64,000 nt of DNA from Gilliamella apicola (GCF_000599985.1 NZ_CP007445.1:2790001-2854000); one strand, 5' to 3'; shown: positions 46,314 through 56,228, counted from the first letter of the stretch. Notes: generated from the sequence alone by a model not told the origin. A program made the numbers and translations.

Positions 46314-49300
46314 ATGCTATTCAACCGTAGGCAGTTCTTTAAGATCTGTGCTGGTGGCATCGCAGGAACAACTGTCGCTACACTGGGTTTAGTGCCAAAT
46401 GTAGCGCTTGCACAAACACGCCAATTTAAATTACTAAAATCAAAAGAAACCCGCAATAACTGTACGTATTGTTCTGTTGGATGTGGAATGTTGCTTTATA
46501 GCCGGGAAGATGGCGCCAAAAATGCCGAATCATCAATATTTCATGTAGAGGGTGATCCTGACCATCCTGTTAGTCGCGGCTCGCTTTGTCCAAAAGGTGC
46601 AGGAGTACTTGACTACATCAAAAGTGAACAGCGCGTTAAATATCCAGAATATCGTGCACCGGGCTCGGATAAATGGCAACGCATTAGTTGGGAAGATGCG
46701 ATTGATCGTATTGCTCGTTTAATGAAAGAAGATCGTGACAAAAATTTTATTGAGAAAAATGAACAAGGTACAACTGTAAATCGTTGGACAACAACAGGCT
46801 GGCTTGTTACTTCCGCCGCTAGCAATGAAACAGGTTGGCTAGCATTTAAAGTAGCACGTTCATTAGGTATGTTAAGTCTTGAAACCCAAGCAAGAGTTTG
46901 TCATGGCCCATCAGTATCAAGCTTAGCAGCGACTTATGGACGAGGAGCAATGACCAACAATTGGAATGACATTAAAAATGCCAATGTTGTTATTGTCATG
47001 GGAGGGAACGCCGCAGAAGCTCATCCGGTTGGCTTTAAATGGGCGATTGAAGCGAAAATTACTAACGGCGCAGAATTGATTGCCATTGATCCACGTTTTC
47101 ATCGAACCGCTTCTGTGGCTGATCATTATGTACCTATTCGTGCTGGATCGGATATTGCGTTTTTGCTCGGTATCATTAATTATCTAATTACACATAATGA
47201 AGTTAATTATGATTATTTAGTCACTCATAGTAACGCAAGTTTAATTATTCGTGATGATTTTAATTTTGATGCAAACAGTGGGCTTTTTAGTGGCTATAAT
47301 GCAACAACCAAACAATATGATCAAACTAGTTGGGCATATCAAAAAGATGAAAATGGTTTTGCACTTCGTGATAAAACATTAAATCATCCTCGTTGTGTTT
47401 GGAATCTACTCAAACAACACGTAAGTCGCTATACACCTGAAATGGTTAATAAAGTAACTGGCAGTCCTATTGAAGGATTTTTACATGTTTGCCGATCCTT
47501 AGCGAGCACCAAAACGAATGACAGAGCTGCAACCTTTTTATATGCGTTAGGTTGGACGCAACATAGCTACGGTACGCAAATTATTCGTACAGCTGCGATG
47601 ATCCAGCTAATTTTAGGTAATATTGGTGTAATGGGCGGTGGCATTAATGCCCTACGCGGACATTCGAATATTCAAGGCTTAACCGATGTTGGTTTATTAT
47701 CCAATCGATTACCTGCCTATCTTGAACTACCTAAAGATTCTCAAGTTTCACTTCAACAATATTTAGATGAAAAAACACCAAAACCACTCGGTCCTAATGA
47801 AGTTAATTTCTGGGGGAATTATCCTAAATTTTTTGTCAGCTTCATGAAGGCAATGTATGGTGATAAATCCACTATTGATAATAATTGGGGATTTGATTGG
47901 TTACCGAAATGGGATAAAACTTATGATGTTTTGAGATTCAGCAAAATGATGCGCGATGGCCAAGCCAACGGCTTTATTTGTCAAGGTTTTAACCCGCTGG
48001 CTGCACTACCAGATAAAAATAGCATCCGTGAAGGATTATCTAAACTAAAATTTCTGGTTAACATTGATCCAATGCCAACAGAAACAGCGGAGTTTTGGAA
48101 AAATCACGGCGAATCAAATGATGTAGATCCAAGCAAAATTCAAACCGAAGTGTTTAGGCTACCTGCTAACTGTTTTGCTGAAGAAAATGGAACAATTGTT
48201 AATTCATCACGTTTATTACAATGGCACTGGGCAGCAGCAAGACCACCTTATGAAGCACTTTATGACCCAGAGATTATTGCTCGCATTTATTTAAGAATTA
48301 AAGAACTTTATGAAGAAGAAGGCGGTGCTTATCATGAACCAATTAATAATTTAACATGGAATTATCAAGATCCTGAAGGACCATCCGCCGAAGAGCTAGC
48401 AAAAGAGTGTAATGGCCGAGCACTGACAGATATGGCTGATGCTAATGGCAATATTATTCTTAAAAAAGGACAATTATTAAGAGGGTTCTCTCAATTAAAA
48501 GCAGACGGTACAACATCATCAGGGATTTGGATATTCTGCGGTTCTTGGACAGAGCAAGGCAACCTAATGGCTCGGCGCGATCCAAGCGATCCATCAGGTA
48601 AAGGAGTTCACGCGGGCTGGGCTTGGGCATGGCCAATGAATCGACGAGTACTTTATAATCGAGCCTCTGCTGATAAAAATGGTCAACCATGGGATCCTAA
48701 ACGGGTCTTAGTAAAATGGAATGGTTCAAGTTGGGATGGTAATGACGTTGCCGATTTCACCGCAACATTATCGCCAAGTTCTGGTGCAGGAGCTTTCATT
48801 ATGAATAATGATGGTTTAGGCGGACTATTTTGTTTGAATCGGTTGGTCGATGGGCCATTCCCAGAACATTATGAACCTTTTGAAACACCAATTACCAATA
48901 ACCCATTACATCCTAACCAGATCAACAATCCTGTAGCTCGCGCATTTAAAGAAGACTTGGCTCGCTTAGGAGATGCCAGCCAATTTCCTTATGTCGGAAC
49001 AACTTATAGTATAACAGAGCATTTCCATTTTTGGACGCAACATGCAAGGTTGGCTGCTATTTCACAACCCGAACAATTTATTGAGCTAAGTGAGAATTTA
49101 GCAAATAAAAAAGGAATAAAGCTTGGTGATACAGTTAAAGTAACATCATACCGTGGCTACATCAAAGCAAAAGCGGTTGTTACTAAGCGCCTTCCTACAT
49201 TAACCGTTGATGGTAAAGAAGTTGAAACCATTGGAATTCCAATCGTATGGGGTTTTACTGGGCAGACAAAGAAAGGATTTTTAGTTAACGAATTAACCCC

Positions 49301-49382
49301 TCATTTAGGTGATGCTAATTCGCAAACTCCAGAATATAAATCTTTCTTAGTGAATATCGAAAAAGTAACTACAGCGGCATAA
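46314..49382 (+). CDS. fdoG: Formate dehydrogenase major (alpha) subunit, cysteine form
   Basis: Catalytic subunit of the membrane-bound formate dehydrogenase-N/O type, 1022 residues (E. coli 1016). A Tat signal is present (NRRQFFK, then a hydrophobic stretch ending near VALAQ), so the folded subunit works in the periplasm. The first [4Fe-4S] cluster is bound by CTYCSVGCGMLL plus C in GSLCPKGAG. The bis-molybdopterin-guanine-dinucleotide domain follows. At the active site, where E. coli FdnG and FdoG have selenocysteine, this protein has cysteine: QARVCHGPSV at about residue 198 (codon TGT). It heads fdoGHI-fdhE, as in E. coli, behind an FNR-like site. It feeds electrons from formate to the quinone pool. 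Confidence 0.95.
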   Translation: MLFNRRQFFKICAGGIAGTTVATLGLVPNVALAQTRQFKLLKSKETRNNCTYCSVGCGMLLYSREDGAKNAESSIFHVEGDPDHPVSRGSLCPKGAGVLDYIKSEQRVKYPEYRAPGSDKWQRISWEDAIDRIARLMKEDRDKNFIEKNEQGTTVNRWTTTGWLVTSAASNETGWLAFKVARSLGMLSLETQARVCHGPSVSSLAATYGRGAMTNNWNDIKNANVVIVMGGNAAEAHPVGFKWAIEAKITNGAELIAIDPRFHRTASVADHYVPIRAGSDIAFLLGIINYLITHNEVNYDYLVTHSNASLIIRDDFNFDANSGLFSGYNATTKQYDQTSWAYQKDENGFALRDKTLNHPRCVWNLLKQHVSRYTPEMVNKVTGSPIEGFLHVCRSLASTKTNDRAATFLYALGWTQHSYGTQIIRTAAMIQLILGNIGVMGGGINALRGHSNIQGLTDVGLLSNRLPAYLELPKDSQVSLQQYLDEKTPKPLGPNEVNFWGNYPKFFVSFMKAMYGDKSTIDNNWGFDWLPKWDKTYDVLRFSKMMRDGQANGFICQGFNPLAALPDKNSIREGLSKLKFLVNIDPMPTETAEFWKNHGESNDVDPSKIQTEVFRLPANCFAEENGTIVNSSRLLQWHWAAARPPYEALYDPEIIARIYLRIKELYEEEGGAYHEPINNLTWNYQDPEGPSAEELAKECNGRALTDMADANGNIILKKGQLLRGFSQLKADGTTSSGIWIFCGSWTEQGNLMARRDPSDPSGKGVHAGWAWAWPMNRRVLYNRASADKNGQPWDPKRVLVKWNGSSWDGNDVADFTATLSPSSGAGAFIMNNDGLGGLFCLNRLVDGPFPEHYEPFETPITNNPLHPNQINNPVARAFKEDLARLGDASQFPYVGTTYSITEHFHFWTQHARLAAISQPEQFIELSENLANKKGIKLGDTVKVTSYRGYIKAKAVVTKRLPTLTVDGKEVETIGIPIVWGFTGQTKKGFLVNELTPHLGDANSQTPEYKSFLVNIEKVTTAA

Positions 49383-49401
49383 GTGAGGGAGAATTTAAAA
49401 T

Positions 49402-50376
49402 ATGTCATTACAAACTCAAGATATTATCCGCCGCTCAGCAACAAATGCTTTAACCCCAGCTCCTCGAGTTCGAGATTATCAGCAAGAAGTGGCAAAACTG
49501 ATTGATGTGACAACCTGCATCGGCTGTAAAGCTTGCCAAGTTGCATGTAGCGAATGGAATGATCTACGTGCAGAAATCGGGCATACTGTTGGTGTCTACG
49601 ATAACCCAGCAGACTTAGAACCTAAAGCTTGGACAGTAATGCGTTATTCGGAAGTCGAAGTAAACGGTAAATTTGAATGGCTGATTCGTAAAGATGGTTG
49701 TATGCACTGTTCTGATCCAGGTTGTCTAAAAGCCTGCCCATCAGAGGGTGCAATCATTCAATATGCAAATGGTATTGTAGATTTTCAATCAGAACACTGC
49801 ATCGGCTGTGGGTATTGTATTGCCGGCTGTCCATTTAATATTCCACGAGTCAGTAAAGAAGATAATCACTCGTACAAATGTACATTATGTGTTGATCGTG
49901 TTTCAGTGGGACAAGAGCCTGCCTGTGTCAAAACTTGCCCAACGGGAGCAATTCATTTTGGTACAAAGCAAGATATGATTCGTCATGCAGAACATCGCAT
50001 TGAGGATCTTAAAAAACGTGGTTTTGAACAGGCTGGTCTTTACGATCCTCAAGGTGTTGGCGGTACTCATGTAATGTATGTTTTACATCATGCAGATCAA
50101 CCAGAACTTTATCATGGTTTACCAAAAGATCCTCACATTAGTGAAATTGTTAAATTCTGGAAAGGTGCATGGAAACCGTTATCCGCAGCTGCATTCATTG
50201 CAACATTTGGAGGCCTACTATTCCATTATATGGGTGTTGGTGCAATTGAAGTTGATGAAGAAGATATAGAGCATGAAAAAGAAGCTGATAAACAAGCTAG
50301 AAAACGTCTAGGATTACCAATTTTTGAACGTAAAAATAGCACTAGTTCAGCACAACAGGAGAATCGTCATGAATAA
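49402..50376 (+). CDS. fdoH: Formate dehydrogenase iron-sulfur (beta) subunit
   Basis: Electron-transfer subunit carrying four [4Fe-4S] clusters from the alpha subunit to the cytochrome. 324 residues (E. coli FdoH 300). Cysteine motifs are [35 protein letters not shown] and CTLCVDR with CVKTC. A C-terminal helix, [19 protein letters not shown] at about residue 275, anchors it in the membrane. The tail after it is longer and more charged than usual. GAGG precedes the ATG, 19 bp after fdoG, and the 3' end overlaps fdoI by 8 bp. Confidence 0.95.
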   Translation: MSLQTQDIIRRSATNALTPAPRVRDYQQEVAKLIDVTTCIGCKACQVACSEWNDLRAEIGHTVGVYDNPADLEPKAWTVMRYSEVEVNGKFEWLIRKDGCMHCSDPGCLKACPSEGAIIQYANGIVDFQSEHCIGCGYCIAGCPFNIPRVSKEDNHSYKCTLCVDRVSVGQEPACVKTCPTGAIHFGTKQDMIRHAEHRIEDLKKRGFEQAGLYDPQGVGGTHVMYVLHHADQPELYHGLPKDPHISEIVKFWKGAWKPLSAAAFIATFGGLLFHYMGVGAIEVDEEDIEHEKEADKQARKRLGLPIFERKNSTSSAQQENRHE

Positions 50377-51064
50377 AAAAGACATGATATTAAGAACACC
50401 ACTTATTGTTCGATTTTGTCATTGGTGCATGGTGTGTCTTTTTATTCTAACTGCACTATCGGGTTTATTTTTGTTTTTTCCTTCAATTAAACTGTTTGGT
50501 TTAGTACTTGGCACCCCTCAATTAGTTAGAGCATTGCACCCAATGATTGGCTGTGTTGTGTTCGTACTATTAATGTTTATGTTCTTGAAACTTGCACACC
50601 ATAATATTCCAAATAAAGCAGATATTGTATGGATAAAGAACTTTAAGCATGTAATTATGGGTAAAGAAGAAGGTATTCCAATTGGTAAATACAATGTTGG
50701 TCAGAAGTTTTTATTCTGGTGTATTATGAGCTTAATATCTGTGTTATTTATCACTGGAATGATTATGTGGCGTAGGTATGTTTCTGACTATTTTCCAGTT
50801 CAAATTGTCCGTATCGCGATATTTTTCCATTCACTGGCTGCAATAGGATTAATTTTACTCGCTATTGGTCATGCTTATATGGCTCTTTGGGTTAAAGGAT
50901 CAATTAAAGGCATGATAACAGGTTATGTATCACGAGCTTGGGCTCGTAAAAACCATTCTGCATGGTATGAAGAAGAAATGGCAAAAATATATCAAAAAGA
51001 ACTTAATGCTAATACCGAAGCAGAAACAAAACAAACAACAAAAGTAGAGCATAAACCAGCATAA
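50369..51064 (+). CDS. fdoI: Formate dehydrogenase cytochrome b556 (gamma) subunit
   Basis: Membrane subunit with four helices that holds two b hemes and passes electrons to the quinone. 231 residues from the ATG at 50369 (AGGAG at 50357-50361, overlapping fdoH by 8 bp). The longer in-frame start at 50324 lies inside fdoH. Heme-ligand histidines are expected in RFCHWCM (helix 1), ALHPMIG (helix 2), and FHSLAA and GHAYMAL (helix 4). The C-terminal tail is rich in Glu, Thr and Lys. Confidence 0.94.
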   Translation: MNKKDMILRTPLIVRFCHWCMVCLFILTALSGLFLFFPSIKLFGLVLGTPQLVRALHPMIGCVVFVLLMFMFLKLAHHNIPNKADIVWIKNFKHVIMGKEEGIPIGKYNVGQKFLFWCIMSLISVLFITGMIMWRRYVSDYFPVQIVRIAIFFHSLAAIGLILLAIGHAYMALWVKGSIKGMITGYVSRAWARKNHSAWYEEEMAKIYQKELNANTEAETKQTTKVEHKPA

Positions 51065-51085
51065 CAATAACTCATTACATCAAAT

Positions 51086-51123
51086 AAATGTTATCAGCTA
51101 ATTTTTATTAACCGATAACATTT
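51086..51123 (+). terminator. Inverted repeat between fdoI and fdhE
   Basis: AAATGTTATC (51086-51095) and GATAACATTT (51114-51123) form a 10-bp AT-rich stem with an 18-nt loop, in the 104-bp gap between fdoI and fdhE. It could reduce read-through or stabilise the 3' end of fdoGHI mRNA. Confidence 0.4.
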
Positions 51124-51168
51124 AATTATGGAAATTATAGATAACACGATAGTAAACGGTAATCAATA

Positions 51169-52077
51169 ATGAGTATAAAAATTATCCCACAAGAGCAACT
51201 TGAACAACAAACAACAAACTCAGTTATTCGACAAATTCCACTACTCTTCTATCCATCGCCGAAGACACTGTACATTCATCGCGCGGAACGTTTAAAAGAG
51301 CTAGCAGCAAGTAGCCCATTTAGTGAATATCTGAAATTCTGTGCCACAATTGCTGAACTACAAGCCAATATTGTAAAACAAAAACCGGTAAATATAGATT
51401 TGCCGAATATCCTTGATGGTCAACATCCACCTTTAAGTATATATAACTTTACTTTACCCACTTTTTGGCAAACATATTTAAGTGACTTATTAAGTTCAGT
51501 TACAGCAACTACAGAGCAAATTAGGTTAGTAATAGAACAACTTAGCCAAAATAGTTCAGAACAACTACAAGTTAAAGCCAATCATCTAATTAAAGGCGAA
51601 TTTAATTGCGTAGAGGGTAATGAAGCCATGTTTATCTGGTCCGCATTATCGATTTACTATAGCCAACTAGCAAGTCAAATCAAAGGCAAGGCAGTTGCAG
51701 AGAGCACCGATAAAAACTGGTTATGTCCAGTATGTAATAGTATGCCGGTTGCCAGTATTATCCAACTTGGAAGTAACAATGGGTTACGTTATTTACACTG
51801 TAGCTTATGCGAAAGTGAATGGTATGTACCTCGAATAAAATGTACTTGTTGTGATAATATGCAAGACATTCAATATTTTTCACTGGATAAAGAACTATCT
51901 GCAACGAAAACAGAATGTTGTGATGTTTGCCATAGCTATTTAAAAATTTTAGATCAAGATAAAGAGCCTCGTATAGAGGTTATTGCTGATGATATTGCTT
52001 CGTTAATCTTAGATATCAAAACAGAAGAGGAAGGATTTACTAAAAGTGGTATAAACCCTTTTATATTTGCACAATAA
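51169..52077 (+). CDS. fdhE: Formate dehydrogenase accessory protein FdhE
   Basis: Cytosolic protein needed for active respiratory formate dehydrogenase; it binds the Tat-type enzyme before export. 302 residues (E. coli 309). The four CxxC motifs of the rubredoxin-like iron site are present: CPVC, CSLC, CTCC and CDVC between about residues 185 and 263. It starts with MSIKIIPQEQLEQ, as the family does. It is the last gene of the fdo cluster, the same order as E. coli fdoGHI-fdhE. Confidence 0.95.
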   Translation: MSIKIIPQEQLEQQTTNSVIRQIPLLFYPSPKTLYIHRAERLKELAASSPFSEYLKFCATIAELQANIVKQKPVNIDLPNILDGQHPPLSIYNFTLPTFWQTYLSDLLSSVTATTEQIRLVIEQLSQNSSEQLQVKANHLIKGEFNCVEGNEAMFIWSALSIYYSQLASQIKGKAVAESTDKNWLCPVCNSMPVASIIQLGSNNGLRYLHCSLCESEWYVPRIKCTCCDNMQDIQYFSLDKELSATKTECCDVCHSYLKILDQDKEPRIEVIADDIASLILDIKTEEEGFTKSGINPFIFAQ

Positions 52078-52259
52078 AAGAGCTAATTGACATTTTAGTT
52101 TTAAATTAAGTTTTATGAATATTATTTAATATCACAATTAATTTTGTTTGCTAATAAGATAGTTGATTAAAGATATTTATCATTTTTATAAAATAAACTT
52201 AACATTTTATATTAATAAGGTTAGAATCGAACTAATGTACTAGTTTATGAGTTTATTTT

Positions 52260-53216
52260 ATGAAGCGCTTTATTTTTTTGACAATAATGTTATTCACGCC
52301 ACTGTTTAGTTTCGCAGATATGATGAAACATGTAGCAATTACAGCAATTGTTGAACATCCCTCATTAGATCAAATCCGTGACGGTGTGAAAGATGAATTA
52401 ACTGATAGTGGCTATAAGTTAAACGAAAACTTAACAGTACAATATAAAAGTGCGCAAGGAAGTAGCGCCACTGCAGCTCAAATTGCCAGACAATTTATTG
52501 CAGCGAAGCCTGATGTTATTGTCGCCATCGCAACACCTAGTGCACAAGCATCAGCAGCAGCAACCAAACAAATCCCTGTTGTATTTGCAGGAATTACCGA
52601 CCCCGTTGCTGCAAAATTAATTAAAAACTGGCAACCAACAGGTACAAATATTACTGGAGTTTCAGATTATCAAGAAATTGTTCCTCAAATTGATTTTATG
52701 AAGAAAATTGTACCTAATGTTAAATCTGTAGGATATATTTATAGTCCAAGTGAGATTAACTCTACCGTGGTTCTAAAAAATCTGCAAACTCATTTAGCCA
52801 AACAAAACATTTCACTTATTGCTGTTCCCGCACAAAGAACTGCTGATATTTCAACTGCAGCCAATACTTTAAAAGGCAAAGTAGATTTAATCTATACAAC
52901 AACAGATAATAACGTTGTTTCAGCTTATGAATCGCTAGTAAAATTTGCCAATGAAAATAAAATACCTCTTTTAGCATCGTTTCCTGATGCAATTGAACGA
53001 GGAGCTGTTGCCGCTTATGGAATGAGCTATTATGATGTTGGTCGCCAATCAGGTAAGCTCGTTGTTCGGATATTGAAAGGCGAAAAGCCAGGAAATATTG
53101 CCCCAGAACTTGGACAATCATTACGTCTTGTAATTAATGCTGATGCGGCAAAAAAACAAGGAGTGAATTTATCCACCGAAATTATTCAATCGGCTTACAA
53201 AATAATTGGCCAATAA
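52260..53216 (+). CDS. ABC transporter substrate-binding protein (ABC_sub_bind/TrpX type), paralogue 1
   Basis: 318 residues with a Sec signal peptide ending at SFA (about residue 19) and a periplasmic-binding fold of the ABC_sub_bind (PF04392-type) family, which includes streptococcal TrpX. Typical segments: AITAIVEHPSLDQIRDGV, VQYKSAQGSSATAAQIA, GITDPVAAKLI, YIYSPSEINSTVVLK and IYTTTDNNVVSAYESL. It is strikingly similar to the protein encoded at 53440, clearly a gene duplication. A hairpin after it separates it from the second copy. The ligand may be an aromatic amino acid by analogy with TrpX, but this is uncertain. Confidence 0.85.
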   Translation: MKRFIFLTIMLFTPLFSFADMMKHVAITAIVEHPSLDQIRDGVKDELTDSGYKLNENLTVQYKSAQGSSATAAQIARQFIAAKPDVIVAIATPSAQASAAATKQIPVVFAGITDPVAAKLIKNWQPTGTNITGVSDYQEIVPQIDFMKKIVPNVKSVGYIYSPSEINSTVVLKNLQTHLAKQNISLIAVPAQRTADISTAANTLKGKVDLIYTTTDNNVVSAYESLVKFANENKIPLLASFPDAIERGAVAAYGMSYYDVGRQSGKLVVRILKGEKPGNIAPELGQSLRLVINADAAKKQGVNLSTEIIQSAYKIIGQ

Positions 53217-53250
53217 TTAAATAAAATTTTATTAAAAAATATCTAAAATA

Positions 53251-53276
53251 ACTTTGCTCAAAGCTGTGAGCAAAGT
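53251..53276 (+). terminator. Hairpin after the first binding-protein gene
   Basis: ACTTTGCTC (53251-53259) and GAGCAAAGT (53268-53276) form a perfect 9-bp stem with an 8-nt loop, 34 bp after the stop. It is followed by GTAATATTGC rather than a T run, so termination may be partial. Confidence 0.5.
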
Positions 53277-53312
53277 GTAATATTGCATTATAATATCCCA
53301 TTTATAACAAAT

Positions 53313-53358
53313 CACCACCTTGGTGTAATGATATATTTACACCTGCTAGGTCTTTTTT
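53313..53358 (+). promoter_or_regulatory. Attenuator-like leader of the second binding-protein gene
   Basis: Three hairpins overlap. CACCA/TGGTG (53313-53317 with 53321-53325) competes with GGTGTAA/TTACACC (53322-53328 with 53337-53343). That in turn competes with ACCT/AGGT (53341-53344 with 53348-53351), which is followed by CTTTTTT (53352-53358). Mutually exclusive pairing that ends in a short stem plus T6 is the layout of a transcription attenuator, about 80 bp before the start codon. The trigger is unknown. Confidence 0.4.
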
Positions 53359-53439
53359 ATTCTGGAAAGCAATTCAATTTTGCTTTATAGTAACTTAGAA
53401 TCTGGCTTGGTTGTAAAAAAAATAGTACAGGAGTATCCT

Positions 53440-54417
53440 ATGCGTAATCACATTATAAAACTTTTTATGCTTCTCTGTTTACCGTTCGCTGCATTTTATT
53501 CTTACGCAGATACAAAAGCCGAACAAAAATTTGTAGCCATTACAGCAATTGTTGAACACCCAGCACTAGATAATGTACGCAAAGGTGTTGAAGATGAACT
53601 TAAAGATAATGGCTATATTGCTGGGGAAAATTTAAAACTTCAGTTTGCTAGTGCACAAGGTAGCAGTGCAAATGCAGCTCAAATAGCGAAACAATTTGTA
53701 GCAAATAAACCTGATGTAATTGTTGGTATCGCTACGCCCAGTTCACAAGCTTTAGTTGCAACAACAAAACTTATTCCTATTGTGTTTACCGCTGTTACTG
53801 ATCCTGTGGCTGCAAAATTAACACCAAGTTGGGATGCTTCTAAAACTAATGTGACAGGCGTATCCGATGCCTTATCATTAGATTCTCAAATTGAGATGAT
53901 GTTAAAAATTAAACCTGATGCTAAAAATATTGGTTATGTTTATAGTCCAAGTGAAATTAATTCAACGATTATATTAAAACAATTGCAAATCGAACTTGAA
54001 AAAAGAGGGATGAAAATTATCGCGGCTCCTGCACAACGAACCTCTGATATATCAACAGCTGCAAGAAGTTTAAAAGGTAAGGTTGATATGATTTATACTA
54101 CTACCGATAATAATGTTGTTTCATCTTATGAAGCTTTAGCTAAAATTGCTAATGAAAGTAAAATTCCTCTTGTTGCATCAAATCCTGAGTCAGCCGAACG
54201 TGGTGCAATTGCAGCTTTAGGAATGAGTTATTATGATCTTGGTCGCCAAGCTGGTAAAATAGTTATTCGTATACTTAATGGCGAAAAACCGGGGGATATT
54301 CCACCACAAGTTGGTAATATTACTCAATTAACAATTAATAAAAAAGCTGCTGAACGCCAAGGTATTACTTTATCTGAAGATGTATTAAAATCAGCAGCCA
54401 AAATTGTTGAAAAATAA
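53440..54417 (+). CDS. ABC transporter substrate-binding protein (ABC_sub_bind/TrpX type), paralogue 2
   Basis: 325 residues from the ATG at 53440, with AGGAG six bases before it; an in-frame start 60 bp upstream has no such site. The signal peptide ends near SYA (about residue 20). The mature domain is nearly collinear with paralogue 1: AITAIVEHPALDNVRKGVED, FASAQGSSANAAQIAKQF, YVYSPSEINSTIILKQLQ, YTTTDNNVVSSYEAL and ALGMSYYDLGRQAGKIVIRI. A strong terminator follows, then the permease and ATPase, so this copy is probably made in excess over the membrane parts. Confidence 0.87.
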   Translation: MRNHIIKLFMLLCLPFAAFYSYADTKAEQKFVAITAIVEHPALDNVRKGVEDELKDNGYIAGENLKLQFASAQGSSANAAQIAKQFVANKPDVIVGIATPSSQALVATTKLIPIVFTAVTDPVAAKLTPSWDASKTNVTGVSDALSLDSQIEMMLKIKPDAKNIGYVYSPSEINSTIILKQLQIELEKRGMKIIAAPAQRTSDISTAARSLKGKVDMIYTTTDNNVVSSYEALAKIANESKIPLVASNPESAERGAIAALGMSYYDLGRQAGKIVIRILNGEKPGDIPPQVGNITQLTINKKAAERQGITLSEDVLKSAAKIVEK

Positions 54418-54436
54418 TTGTAACTTTTGATAACTA

Positions 54437-54460
54437 AACCGCCATTTTGGCGGTTAATTT
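54437..54460 (+). terminator. Intrinsic terminator between binding protein and permease
   Basis: AACCGCC (54437-54443) and GGCGGTT (54449-54455) with loop ATTTT, followed by AATTTTTAG. It lies 20 bp after the binding-protein stop. Partial termination here would favour high levels of the periplasmic protein. Confidence 0.75.
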
Positions 54461-54475
54461 TTAGTGGATTTTTTC

Positions 54476-55429
54476 ATGTCTTTTGAATTTTTATTAGGCT
54501 CTATTGGAATTGGACTTATTTATGCACTAGTTAGTTTAGGTGTTTTTATATCATTCCGTTTACTCGATTTTCCAGATCTTACGGCTGATGCCAGTTTTCC
54601 TCTTGGAGGGGCAATTTGTGGTCTATGTATTTACGTAGGTATTGATCCTTGGATAGCAACATTGTTAGGTATGTTTGCAGGTTGTATTGCTGGAGCAATG
54701 ACTGGAATATTGTATGTTAAACTCAATATATTACAATTACTTTCAAGTATCATTGTCATGATAGGTCTTTATTCTATCAATTTAAGAATATTAGGTATTG
54801 GACCTTATATTATGGACGAAACACCAAGATTGGCTGGTTCACCTAATCTTTCTTTACTTGATGCCAAAACAATATTTTCACCATTTATTGCTGAGGATTA
54901 CAGTAACCAATATATTGTACAACCACTTATGATATTAGGTTTTGTAATTCTATTTTGGTTATTACTCAATCTCTTTTTAAATACTAAAATGGGATTAGCT
55001 TTAAGAGCAACAGGAACCAACCAACGAATGGCTAAATCTCAAGGTATTCCAACTGGTGGTATCACGATTCTTGGTATGGCAATATCGAATGGTTTAATTG
55101 CTCTTGGCGGTTCATTATTCGTACAAACCCAAGGCGGAGCAGATATTACAATTGGCGTAGGTACTATAGTTATAGGGCTTGCATCAATTATTATCGGTGA
55201 AAGTATTTTTCCAACTAAGCGTATTTGGGCCGTGATGCTGGCAGTTATTTTTGGTTCGATTTTATATCGCTTGTTCATTGCGTTTGCACTTAGTAATGAA
55301 TTTTTACAAGAAATTGGTGTTGGAACCGAGGATTTAAACCTTATTACAGCAATCTTGGTAGTACTTGCTTTAGTCTTACCTAAACAGTTAAAAAAGCACT
55401 CAAAGAAAAGAGGAAGTAAACATGATTAA
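54476..55429 (+). CDS. ABC transporter permease (TrpY/LivH-like)
   Basis: 317 residues with about eight to nine hydrophobic helices, of the BPD_transp_2 family that pairs with ABC_sub_bind proteins. Seen are GLIYALVSLGVFISFRLLDF at the start, LTADASFPLGGAICGL, and the loop ALRATGTNQRMAKSQGI, which probably contacts the ATPase. I chose the ATG at 54476 (GTGGA upstream); a GTG four codons earlier is in frame. The end overlaps the ATPase gene by 8 bp. Confidence 0.87.
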   Translation: MSFEFLLGSIGIGLIYALVSLGVFISFRLLDFPDLTADASFPLGGAICGLCIYVGIDPWIATLLGMFAGCIAGAMTGILYVKLNILQLLSSIIVMIGLYSINLRILGIGPYIMDETPRLAGSPNLSLLDAKTIFSPFIAEDYSNQYIVQPLMILGFVILFWLLLNLFLNTKMGLALRATGTNQRMAKSQGIPTGGITILGMAISNGLIALGGSLFVQTQGGADITIGVGTIVIGLASIIIGESIFPTKRIWAVMLAVIFGSILYRLFIAFALSNEFLQEIGVGTEDLNLITAILVVLALVLPKQLKKHSKKRGSKHD

Positions 55430-56216
55430 AGTTGGAGAATTACAATTAACTTTTAATCAAGGAACACCTATCGAAAATCATGTATTACGAGGATTAAATC
55501 TTAATATAAGCGAAGGTGAATTTGTCACAATTATAGGTAGTAATGGGGCAGGAAAAAGTTCATTACTCAATGTAATTAGTGGTGATTTACTTTCCGACTC
55601 TGGTAGTGTCATTATTAATAGAAAAAACGTAACACGCTGGCCGGCATGGAAAAGGGCTGGTTTAGTTGCTCGAGTATTCCAAGATCCAATGGTAGGGACT
55701 TGTGAAAACTTAACCATTGAAGAAAACCTTGCTATTGCTTATAACCGAGGTCATAGTTTTACATTATCTCCAGCCCTAAATAGAAAATTACGCACAATAT
55801 TTAAAGAAAAACTTGCGACATTAAATTTAGGTTTAGAAAATCGATTGTCTGATATGATGGGATTACTTTCTGGAGGACAAAGGCAAGCAGTGAGTCTATT
55901 AATGTCAACACTACAACCATCTAAGATATTACTGCTTGATGAACATACCGCTGCTCTAGATCCCAAAACAGCACAATTTGTTTTAGAATTAACCGATCAG
56001 ATTGTTTCTAAAAATCATTTAACAACCATGATGGTTACCCACTCTATGAAACAAGCATTAGAGTACGGTAATAGAACAGTAATGCTTCATCAAGGTCAAG
56101 TCGTACTTGACGTGTCTGGAGAAGAACGCACTAAGCTTACAGTAAACGATTTGCTAGCTATGTTTGAAAAAACGCGTGGCGAAAAGGTTACTGATGATGC
56201 ATTACTTCTAGGGTAA
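55422..56216 (+). CDS. ABC transporter ATP-binding protein (TrpZ-like)
   Basis: 264 residues, the ATPase of the four-gene transporter. It has Walker A GSNGAGKSSLLN, the Q-loop in VFQDPMVGTCENLTIEENL, signature LLSGGQRQAVSLLMS, Walker B ILLLDEHTAALDP (His replaces the more usual Pro in DEPT, typical of this subfamily) and the H-loop VTHSMKQAL. It overlaps the permease by 8 bp and is followed by a clear terminator. Confidence 0.92.
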   Translation: MIKVGELQLTFNQGTPIENHVLRGLNLNISEGEFVTIIGSNGAGKSSLLNVISGDLLSDSGSVIINRKNVTRWPAWKRAGLVARVFQDPMVGTCENLTIEENLAIAYNRGHSFTLSPALNRKLRTIFKEKLATLNLGLENRLSDMMGLLSGGQRQAVSLLMSTLQPSKILLLDEHTAALDPKTAQFVLELTDQIVSKNHLTTMMVTHSMKQALEYGNRTVMLHQGQVVLDVSGEERTKLTVNDLLAMFEKTRGEKVTDDALLLG

Positions 56217-56228
56217 TCAACCAAATTA

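Noticed and set aside
46905..46915. Selenocysteine insertion in the formate dehydrogenase
   Set aside because: The codon at the active-site position is TGT (Cys), and the frame has no internal TGA.
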